Of a stretch of DNA of 6,231 bases, positions 1 to 5,200 are shown piece by piece. Both the position numbers and the translations under genes were made by a program. Below the pieces are notes generated by a model. That model was not told the origin of the DNA, did not search any database, and was given only the letters and a program-made list of their open reading frames with translations. Each line of letters starts with the position of its first letter. The first letter of the stretch is position 1. This DNA comes from an uncultured Balneolaceae bacterium (GTDB lineage Bacteria > Bacteroidota > Rhodothermia > Balneolales > Balneolaceae), in NCBI GenBank assembly GCA_938003885.1, contig CALKWT010000165.1, forward strand, positions 1 to 6,231. Reading direction: 5' to 3'.

Positions 1-502
1 ATGCGGAAGATTCCGGCTCATCGAAAGCTGTGAAGAAGATATGGTTTCCATCGTGATGCCACGTATAGGAGAGGATAGACCTGTCAAATTCAAATATTTT
101 TTCAGCTTGCCCGCCATCCAGTGGTATTTCATAGAGCGCTTGTGATGCCCCGTTTCCGGCTTGAGTCAGGAAGGAGACGGTATGAGTGCCGGGCCGGAAA
201 TCCACGGATGAGACAGAACCGTGAGTAAAATAGGCCCTGGTGGTGCCATCAGACAGATCCAGCACGTAAAGATGATTCTGATTGGGCAAATTCTCGAGGT
301 AGGGATCGGCTGGCGTGTTGAGCGTATAGGCGATGTAATTGCCATCCTCTGACAGTGATACACCGGATACGCTCTCCATCTTGGCGATATCTGCCGGAGT
401 CACTCCATATTGGGCATAGACGTGATGGCTGCCGGTAAAAAACAGCAGCAGGATCAGAAGAGGAGAGAAGGTTCTTGTTCTAAGAAGTGAGTTTTTTTGC
501 AT
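1..502 (-). CDS. S9 family (prolyl oligopeptidase-like) peptidase, N-terminal part
   Basis: This is the first 167 codons of an exported protein that continues past the left edge of the window. The ATG at 502 is preceded in frame by a stop (554-556) with no other ATG between. Residues 1-30 form a Sec signal peptide: basic residues K3, R8 and R10, a hydrophobic core LLILLLFF (15-22), and a likely signal peptidase I cut after V-Y-A (30). The mature part opens with a TPADIAKMESVSGVSLSEDG-type segment followed by repeated blades of the kind 'YIAYTL', 'HLYVLDLSDG', 'ALYEIPLDGG' and 'FFTAFDEP'. This is typical of the N-terminal beta-propeller (PD40/WD40-like) of S9 peptidases of the DPP/acylaminoacyl peptidase kind. 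The Ser-Asp-His hydrolase domain would lie outside the window, so a non-catalytic TolB-like propeller protein cannot be excluded. No Shine-Dalgarno sequence precedes the ATG. Confidence 0.75.
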   Translation of the reverse strand, partial: MQKNSLLRTRTFSPLLILLLFFTGSHHVYAQYGVTPADIAKMESVSGVSLSEDGNYIAYTLNTPADPYLENLPNQNHLYVLDLSDGTTRAYFTHGSVSSVDFRPGTHTVSFLTQAGNGASQALYEIPLDGGQAEKIFEFDRSILSYTWHHDGNHIFFTAFDEPESSA

Positions 503-610
503 TGTGGCAGGGTCTGTTTGAAGTGTGATGGTAGAAAACGGCAGGTATAGCTTTCATCTCTTTGCCGGAGAAATCATAAAGCACACGGAACGAATACCGG
601 GAACAGACCG

Positions 611-641
611 GAAATTAAAGTAAATAGCCTGACCTATGCAA
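611..641 (-). promoter_or_regulatory. weak candidate promoter for the S9 peptidase gene
   Basis: On the minus strand a TTG (639-641) is followed after 20 bases by TTAATTTC (611-618), a partial match to the Bacteroidota pattern TTG-N19-21-TAnnTTTG: the TTG and spacing fit, and the -7 box matches at four of six fixed positions. It would give a leader of roughly 100 nt to the ATG at 502. The gap is AT-rich here, so a chance match is quite possible. Confidence 0.2.
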
Positions 642-712
642 TTAAAAAGTTATAGTAGAGATGTAGCCCCTGCAGGTACTGCTGAATCTCTCTTCCTGCT
701 TTCAGAGCAATA

Positions 713-746
713 GATGCACAGGGCCTGCTATAGAGTCCTGTGCATC
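713..746 (-). terminator. hairpin downstream of the DUF1080 gene, probable terminator or 3' end structure
   Basis: This is a perfect 10-bp inverted repeat: GATGCACAGG (713-722) and CCTGTGCATC (737-746), with a 14-base loop. On the minus strand it begins 23 bases past the TGA of the DUF1080 lipoprotein gene and lies more than 200 bases before the next start. Position and stem strength suit a transcript end. No run of T follows on either strand, so it may be a non-canonical terminator, a Rho-dependent end stabiliser or a processing structure. The loop contains the palindrome CTATAG (728-733). Confidence 0.5.
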
Positions 747-768
747 GTAAGTAGAGAATAGCGTGAGA

Positions 769-1458
769 TCAGTTGAGAGGGCGGGCCTGGATGTTGCGGT
801 AGTAAATTCTGCTATTGGGATCGTGCGCCTGAAGTGCAAACGTTCCGCTGCTCAGTTTTACTGTACCCTCACGATCCTCAGGCTCTGTAAACTCCATGAC
901 AACTTCTCCATTCACGGAAAATGTGATCTGCTTTCCTTCCACTCGCAAATGGTATGTGAACCACTCATTGTCTTCGTGGGGTGCCTGGTTCATGACATTT
1001 TCCACCCCGTAGAGACTTCCGGTTTTGATTGGATCGGAGTGGGTGGCATTGACCTGGGCTTCATACCCGTGTGCCGGCCATCCCCCCTCCTGAAACTGTG
1101 TATGAAAGAAAATTCCGGAATTGGCTTCGGGATAGGTGTACACTTCAGCCTGAAACTCAAAATCTGTAAAGTTGGCATTGGCTACAGGCCCGTCATAAAA
1201 AAGATGTGCACGTGGCCCGTCTACAACAATCTTGCCATCTTCGATGGTAAACGATTCAGGGTTTTCATTCACGGTCCAGTTGTTAAATGTTTCTCCGTCC
1301 CAGAGTGAAATCCACTCACCGGATGCCTCTGCAGCCGGGGCCTGTTCTGTTGCGGGTTGGTTCGCATTTGCCTGTTCTGTATTCCCATTTCCTGAGGAAC
1401 AGGCCACGGTAGTTACAGCAAATAAGAGGATAAAAGAGAGTGATTTAAACGGAGCCAT
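769..1458 (-). CDS. lipoprotein with 3-keto-disaccharide hydrolase (DUF1080) domain
   Basis: A 229-residue envelope protein. Residues 1-19 are a lipoprotein signal with a hydrophobic stretch (LSFILLFAV, 7-15), ending T-V-A-Cys20. The -3 position is Thr rather than Leu, so the lipobox is slightly off consensus. A flexible linker rich in Asn, Gln, Ala, Glu and Pro (21-48) follows. The rest is one DUF1080 domain (Pfam 3-keto-disaccharide hydrolase, a concanavalin/LamG-like beta-sandwich). It shows the opening 'LWDGETFNNWT' (52-62), 'EANSGIFFHTQF' (111-122), 'GYEAQVNAT' (131-139), 'TGSLYGV' (146-152), 'WFTYHLRVEGKQITFSVNG' (166-184), and the closing 'FALQAHDPNSRIYYRNIQARPL' pattern (207-228). Characterised relatives cleave 3-keto-glucosides or 3-keto-disaccharides after a partner dehydrogenase oxidises the sugar at C3; no such partner lies in the window. 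The substrate is unknown. Start: the ATG gives a complete signal peptide; no Shine-Dalgarno is seen. The stop is TGA. Confidence 0.88.
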   Translation of the reverse strand: MAPFKSLSFILLFAVTTVACSSGNGNTEQANANQPATEQAPAAEASGEWISLWDGETFNNWTVNENPESFTIEDGKIVVDGPRAHLFYDGPVANANFTDFEFQAEVYTYPEANSGIFFHTQFQEGGWPAHGYEAQVNATHSDPIKTGSLYGVENVMNQAPHEDNEWFTYHLRVEGKQITFSVNGEVVMEFTEPEDREGTVKLSSGTFALQAHDPNSRIYYRNIQARPLN

Positions 1459-1471
1459 TATAAAAGGTCTT

Positions 1472-1500
1472 TAAATGTTTGTTGTATATGATGATGTCAA
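1472..1500 (-). promoter_or_regulatory. weak candidate promoter for the DUF1080 lipoprotein gene
   Basis: On the minus strand a full TTGACA (1495-1500) lies upstream of the ATG at 1458. Eighteen bases after its TTG comes AACATTTA (1472-1479), a partial match to TAnnTTTG. The spacing is one base under the usual Bacteroidota range, and the leader would be only about 8 nt. Read as sigma70, no good -10 lies 16-18 bases downstream of TTGACA. The surrounding gap (1459-1589) is strongly AT-rich and holds no gene. Confidence 0.25.
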
Positions 1501-1566
1501 TTCTAAGCGGATGCAATATAAATAAATAATCGAACGGTTATAGAATTAATTTGATCCGTACACTTT

Positions 1567-1589
1567 CTGCCGGCTGAGAAATCAGGCAG
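1567..1589 (-). terminator. imperfect hairpin abutting the hemL stop
   Basis: CTGC-(3 base bulge)-CTGA, loop GAAA, then TCAG-GCAG forms an 8-bp stem with one bulge immediately downstream of the hemL TAA (1590-1592) on the minus strand. It could be part of the hemL transcript end, but the stem is interrupted and no T-tract follows. Confidence 0.2.
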
Positions 1590-2882
1590 TTACCCGATAA
1601 TTTCGGCAAGGGATGCATCAGCTGCTTCAACGCTTTTGTCAAGCATCTCCTGAGTTGTGGAGTGGGCTATAAACCAGCTCTCGAAGGGAGACGGAGGGAG
1701 GTAGATTCCCCGTTTAAGCATCGCATGGAAAAATTGACTGAAGAGCTCCTGGTCTGTTGACTCAGCACTCTTGAAATCCTTTACTTTCTGATTTGTAAAG
1801 AAGAGGCTGATCATGGAACCTACCTGATTGATGCGGAACTCTATGTTATGCTTCTTCAAAACATCCGTGAGCTGTCTGTTCAGATAGTCTCCTTTGCCTT
1901 CGAGATCAGCGTAATATTCAGGGTGCCTGTTCAGAATGCTCAGCATGGTATATCCTGCGTTCATGGCGAGCGGGTTTCCGGAAAGTGTGCCGGCCTGATA
2001 GACAGGCCCGGACGGTGCGACCACATCCATAAATCTCTTTTTGCCTCCAAATGCACCTACGGGAAGGCCTGCTCCTATAATTTTACCATAAGTGACAAGA
2101 TCTGCTTCCACGCCGAACCGCTCCTGGGCACCGCCTCTCGCAATACGGAATCCTGTCATCACCTCATCAAAGATGAGAAGGGCCTGATGGGTATCGCAAA
2201 GTTCACGAAGGCCTTCCAGGAATCCCGGCTCGGGAGGAATGCAACCCATATTTCCTGCCACGGGTTCTACGATGATCGCAGCAATATTCTCCTCATTCTC
2301 TTCAAAGAGTTTTTTAACACTTTCCAGATCGTTGTAGACGGCATTGAGTGTATCGGCTGCCGTTCCTTTGGTTACTCCCGGGCTGCTGGGTGAGCCAAGG
2401 GTTAACGCTCCGCTTCCCGCCTTGATTAAAAATGAATCGGCATGGCCGTGATAATTGCCTTCAAATTTGATCACTTTCTCTCTTCCCGTATAACCGCGGG
2501 CTACCCTGATGGCACTCATGCACGCCTCCGTTCCCGAGTTGACCATCCGGATCCGTTCTATGTTTGGTACCATCTCCTGAACAAGCTCCGCCATATCTAC
2601 CTCAATACGTGTGGGTGCACCGAAGGAGGTGGAGTCAAAAGCAGCGTCCTGTACAGCTTTCACTACGGCAGGGTAGGCGTGGCCCAGCAGCATCGGGCCC
2701 CAGGAGCCTACAAAGTCAATATATTCATTGCCATCTTCATCGGTAAGCAGGGATCCTTTTGCCTTATTAATAAAGGGGGGGATCCCGCCGACGGATTTAA
2801 ATGCACGGGCTGGAGAGTTGACGCCCCCTGGTATAAATTTTTGTGCTTTGTTGAAGAGGTATTCGCTTTTAAGAAGATTCAC
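1590..2882 (-). CDS. hemL: glutamate-1-semialdehyde 2,1-aminomutase
   Basis: A cytosolic, PLP-dependent class III aminotransferase-fold enzyme. It converts glutamate-1-semialdehyde to 5-aminolevulinate, the last step of the C5 route to tetrapyrroles. The 430 residues match the usual family length. Visible family blocks are 'FIPGGVNSPARAF' (16-28), 'DFVGSWGPMLLGHAYP' (56-71), the PLP phosphate-binding 'NSGTEA' (115-120), 'FEGNYHGHAD' (140-149), 'IVEPVAGNMG' (204-213), 'FDEVMTGFR' (238-246, Asp239 facing the PLP ring nitrogen) and 'TYGKIIGAGLPVGA' (264-277) with Lys267 as the Schiff-base lysine; 'AGTLSGNP' follows at 297-304. The start is GTG (2880-2882): the in-frame stop at 2904-2906 leaves no upstream ATG, and the next Met is residue 62, inside the conserved core. 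No Shine-Dalgarno is visible. The stop is TAA. The next pathway enzyme, hemB, lies upstream beyond htpX; the 185-bp gap with a hairpin suggests hemL has its own promoter. Confidence 0.97.
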   Translation of the reverse strand: MNLLKSEYLFNKAQKFIPGGVNSPARAFKSVGGIPPFINKAKGSLLTDEDGNEYIDFVGSWGPMLLGHAYPAVVKAVQDAAFDSTSFGAPTRIEVDMAELVQEMVPNIERIRMVNSGTEACMSAIRVARGYTGREKVIKFEGNYHGHADSFLIKAGSGALTLGSPSSPGVTKGTAADTLNAVYNDLESVKKLFEENEENIAAIIVEPVAGNMGCIPPEPGFLEGLRELCDTHQALLIFDEVMTGFRIARGGAQERFGVEADLVTYGKIIGAGLPVGAFGGKKRFMDVVAPSGPVYQAGTLSGNPLAMNAGYTMLSILNRHPEYYADLEGKGDYLNRQLTDVLKKHNIEFRINQVGSMISLFFTNQKVKDFKSAESTDQELFSQFFHAMLKRGIYLPPSPFESWFIAHSTTQEMLDKSVEAADASLAEIIG

Positions 2883-2904
2883 GATAGATGAAGGGTTAAA
2901 TGTT

Positions 2905-2912
2905 TAAAGGTA
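2905..2912 (-). promoter_or_regulatory. candidate -7 promoter element before hemL
   Basis: On the minus strand TACCTTTA matches TAnnTTTG at five of six fixed positions and lies 22 bases before the GTG start. No TTG sits at the expected 19-21 base distance, so only half of a Bacteroidota-type promoter is visible. The leader would be about 15 nt. Confidence 0.2.
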
Positions 2913-2949
2913 GAGAGATGTAACATGCGGGCTCAGAAGCCGTTGTTTC

Positions 2950-2980
2950 CCTTCCGGTTCAAAAGATCTGAACCGGAAGG
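2950..2980 (-). terminator. strong hairpin between htpX and hemL, probable terminator
   Basis: This is a perfect 11-bp inverted repeat: CCTTCCGGTTC (2950-2960) and GAACCGGAAGG (2970-2980), around a 9-base loop. It begins 87 bases past the htpX TAA on the minus strand and about 67 bases before the hemL GTG. The GC-containing uninterrupted stem is the strongest inverted repeat I see in the gaps of the window. No T-tract follows on either strand, so it may be a non-canonical terminator, an RNA 3' stabiliser or a processing site. As DNA, two 11-base arms could also be an operator, though a 9-base gap with such long arms fits RNA folding better. Confidence 0.5.
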
Positions 2981-3067
2981 TCAAATGTTTATCAAACCAG
3001 GCCCCGTCTCAGCGCAAGCGGATATAAGCACCACACTTTTCATTCGGTTGCTTCCGGGTAGCAGGCC

Positions 3068-3958
3068 TTAGTCTGTCATATTTTTGAGGGCCGCGATTCT
3101 CTGATCCAGAGGCGGATGAGTGGCAAACAGAGCCTTGATACCCTGCCGCTTTCCACTGGCAATGCCAAAGGCTTGCATGGAATCGGGCAGTTGATTAGGT
3201 ACGCCGGACTCCGCCTTAAGACGCTCGAGTGCCTGGATCATGCCCTGTCGGGATGCCAGTCGTGCGCCCGCTTCGTCGGCCCGGAACTCCCGCTGACGGG
3301 AGAACCAGAAAACGATCATTGAAGCCAATATGGCAAGCACAATTTCTGTGATAATGGTGGTGATAAAGTAGCCAATACCGAGTCCCTCTTCATTCTTGAG
3401 GACCACCCGGTCCACCACAAATCCAACGATACGGGCCAGAAACATCACAAAGGTGTTGATCACCCCCTGAATAAGAGCCAGGGTAATCATGTCGCCATTG
3501 GCAACGTGTCCCACTTCATGTCCCAGGACAGCTTCTATTTCAGCTTTATCAAATCGTTGCAACATCCCGCTGCTGACAGCAACCAGGGCGTTGTTCCGGT
3601 TGGCTCCTGTGGCGAAAGCGTTCGCCTGCCGGGCTTCAAAAATTCCAACCTCGGGCATTCCGATACCCGCATCTTTCGCCTGCCTTTCAATGGTATCGAA
3701 AAGCCACTCTTCCGCGGAGTTTCGCGGTTTGTCGATGATCTGTACTCTCATCGTCCATTTGGCGATTTTCTTGGACATGAGCAGGGAGATCACCGAGCCT
3801 GCCATTCCGAAGATAAAACAGAAGATCAGCAGTGCCTGCAGATCCAGGTTGGTGCCTGATTGATCCAGGAATGAGTTTACCCCCAGCAGGGAGAGTGTGA
3901 TACTCGCAACGACGATAATGGCGAGGTTCGTTCCTAAAAATAGTGCAATTCGCTTCAT
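3068..3958 (-). CDS. htpX: inner-membrane zinc metalloprotease HtpX (peptidase M48B)
   Basis: A 296-residue integral membrane protease that in E. coli works with FtsH to remove misfolded membrane proteins and is heat/envelope-stress linked. Length and layout match E. coli HtpX (about 293 residues). There are two N-terminal hydrophobic segments (about 4-26 and 39-61) and a cytosolic stretch with 'IIDKPRN' (74-80) and 'ANAFATGANRNNALVAVSSG' (112-131). The zinc motif HEVGH (147-151; His147, Glu148, His151) is followed by two more hydrophobic segments (about 158-183 and 196-219). Next come 'FSRQREFRADEAGA' (219-232), whose Glu224 in ExxAD is the expected third zinc ligand, and the terminal 'THPPLDQRI' (280-288). 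All catalytic residues are present, so it should be active. The start is ATG, placing the first membrane segment at residue 4; there is no Shine-Dalgarno. It sits between hemB (109 bp upstream) and hemL (185 bp downstream). Confidence 0.96.
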   Translation of the reverse strand: MKRIALFLGTNLAIIVVASITLSLLGVNSFLDQSGTNLDLQALLIFCFIFGMAGSVISLLMSKKIAKWTMRVQIIDKPRNSAEEWLFDTIERQAKDAGIGMPEVGIFEARQANAFATGANRNNALVAVSSGMLQRFDKAEIEAVLGHEVGHVANGDMITLALIQGVINTFVMFLARIVGFVVDRVVLKNEEGLGIGYFITTIITEIVLAILASMIVFWFSRQREFRADEAGARLASRQGMIQALERLKAESGVPNQLPDSMQAFGIASGKRQGIKALFATHPPLDQRIAALKNMTD

Positions 3959-4067
3959 ATAGTAATGACTTTACTTCAAGTGACAATAAGTTAATGGGGT
4001 CAGCTCAGTGATAACGCGGCCCCGGTAGTGAGCACTGCTCTTATCAGACGCTGTAATAAACAGTTTT

Positions 4068-5051
4068 CTACAATAATCGTGCCATATCTTTTGCAAAATA
4101 GGTGGCGATCAGATCAGCTCCCGCTCTTTTGAATCCAATCAGAGCCTCGCTCATCGCTTCGGTTTCGTCCAGCCAGCCCCTTTCGGCAGCGGCTTTGATC
4201 ATCGAATACTCACCGGAGACATTGTAGACAGAGACCGGCAACTGAACAGCCTCTTTTACAGCACGCACCACATCCAGATAAGGGAGGCCCGGCTTCACCA
4301 TGATGATATCGGCGCCCTCCTGCTCATCAGTCTGAGCCTCTTTGATCGCCTCCTTAACGTTGGATGGATCCATTTGGTACGTCTTTTTATCACCAAAACC
4401 GGGGGCCGAATCGAGCGCATCACGAAAGGGGCCATAATAACACGATGCATATTTGGCGCTGTAGGCCATGATCCCTGTATCGTGATAGCCATCCTGTTCC
4501 AGCATCTCTCTCATCAGCCGGATGCGGCCATCCATCATATCGGACGGTGCCACAAAATCGGCTCCTGCCTCGGCATGGCTTACTGCCATTTTTGCAAGCA
4601 GTTCAGCACTTTCGTCATTGACGATACGATCGTCCCTTACAATGCCGTCATGTCCGTAACTGCTATAAGGGTCGAGTGCAACGTCCGTCATCACAAGAAG
4701 ATCCGGCACCTCTTTTTTCAAAATCCGGACAGCCTGTTGCATCAGGCCTTTTGGGTTGAGAGCTTCGGTTCCCTTATTGTCTTTTTTAGAGTCTGGTACT
4801 TTCGCAAACAGCAGTATGGATGGAATACCCAGATCCCGAATTGCTTTTGCCTCCTCAACCAGAAGCTCCGTAGAGTAGCGGTAGTAATCTGGCATGGATG
4901 GGATCTCTTCTTTCACACCGCTCCCTTCCACCACGAATACCGGTGCGATAAGGTCATTTACATTCAGGTGGTTTTCTGCGACCATGCCTCTGATTGCGGA
5001 ATTTGCTCTCAGTCTGCGGCCTCTGGAGAAGGGAAATACTGTATTGTTCAT
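4068..5051 (-). CDS. hemB: delta-aminolevulinic acid dehydratase (porphobilinogen synthase)
   Basis: A cytosolic TIM-barrel enzyme, normally a homo-octamer, that joins two 5-aminolevulinate molecules into porphobilinogen, the step after HemL. The 327 residues match the family. Visible are 'RGRRLRAN' (10-17), 'LIAPVFVVEG' (34-43), 'DVALDPYSSYGHDG' (123-136), 'VAPSDMMDGR' (167-176), 'AYSAKYASCYYGPFRDA' (196-212) with Schiff-base Lys200, 'IIMVKPGLPYLD' (249-260) with Schiff-base Lys253, and 'YNVSGEY' (276-282). The three active-site zinc cysteines of the E. coli, yeast and human type are Ala125, Asp127 and Asp135 here. This predicts the zinc-independent, Mg-using class seen in plants and Pseudomonas. 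The start is ATG, the only suitable one near the conserved N-terminal arm. No Shine-Dalgarno is visible. The stop is TAG. A 149-bp gap separates it from the M28 gene upstream. Confidence 0.97.
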   Translation of the reverse strand: MNNTVFPFSRGRRLRANSAIRGMVAENHLNVNDLIAPVFVVEGSGVKEEIPSMPDYYRYSTELLVEEAKAIRDLGIPSILLFAKVPDSKKDNKGTEALNPKGLMQQAVRILKKEVPDLLVMTDVALDPYSSYGHDGIVRDDRIVNDESAELLAKMAVSHAEAGADFVAPSDMMDGRIRLMREMLEQDGYHDTGIMAYSAKYASCYYGPFRDALDSAPGFGDKKTYQMDPSNVKEAIKEAQTDEQEGADIIMVKPGLPYLDVVRAVKEAVQLPVSVYNVSGEYSMIKAAAERGWLDETEAMSEALIGFKRAGADLIATYFAKDMARLL

Positions 5052-5123
5052 TCGTCTGAAGAAGTTAGGATATTTAGCTGTATTCGTTTGTACTCTTCTT
5101 TTATCATCAATAAAAAGTCACTA

Positions 5124-5131
5124 CAAAAATA
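5124..5131 (-). promoter_or_regulatory. candidate Bacteroidota-type -7 promoter element for hemB
   Basis: On the minus strand TATTTTTG is a perfect match to TAnnTTTG, 72 bases before the hemB ATG, giving a leader of about 65 nt. I see no TTG 19-21 bases further upstream, so the -33 element is absent or degenerate. A sigma70-like alternative in the same gap is TTGTAG (5121-5126), 17 bases, then TAAAAG (5098-5103), which is a weaker match. The gap 5052-5200 holds no gene. Confidence 0.35.
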
Positions 5132-5200
5132 GAGGTTTAACGTGAAGCCGATGTTAAGAAGCAGTCTGCAACGGCATGCTGTTACCGCCTGCTCCCACCT

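Noticed and set aside
763..1308. 181-codon plus-strand open frame opposite the DUF1080 gene
   Set aside because: It lies almost entirely antisense to a clear lipoprotein gene, its product resembles no family, and its Cys-rich composition is that expected from the reverse of the real frame.
1848..2393. 181-codon plus-strand open frame opposite hemL
   Set aside because: Antisense shadow of a well-conserved gene with no recognisable domain; the equal length to the other antisense frame is coincidence.
3972..4015. Promoter for htpX built on TAACTTAT (3986-3993)
   Set aside because: The -7 match is poor and the upstream half is TTA at 18 bases rather than TTG at 19-21; htpX may also be read from hemB.
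4026..4041. Small hairpin GAGC-AGT-GCTC between hemB and htpX
   Set aside because: A four-base stem with a three-base loop is too weak to call a terminator.
4374..5132. 252-codon plus-strand open frame opposite hemB
   Set aside because: Almost wholly antisense to hemB with no family resemblance; long frames on the opposite strand are common in such codon usage.
5161..5200. Near-palindrome around GCATGC downstream of the M28 stop as a terminator or operator
   Set aside because: Only short, mismatched arms form, with no usable RNA loop and no T-tract; not distinguishable from chance.
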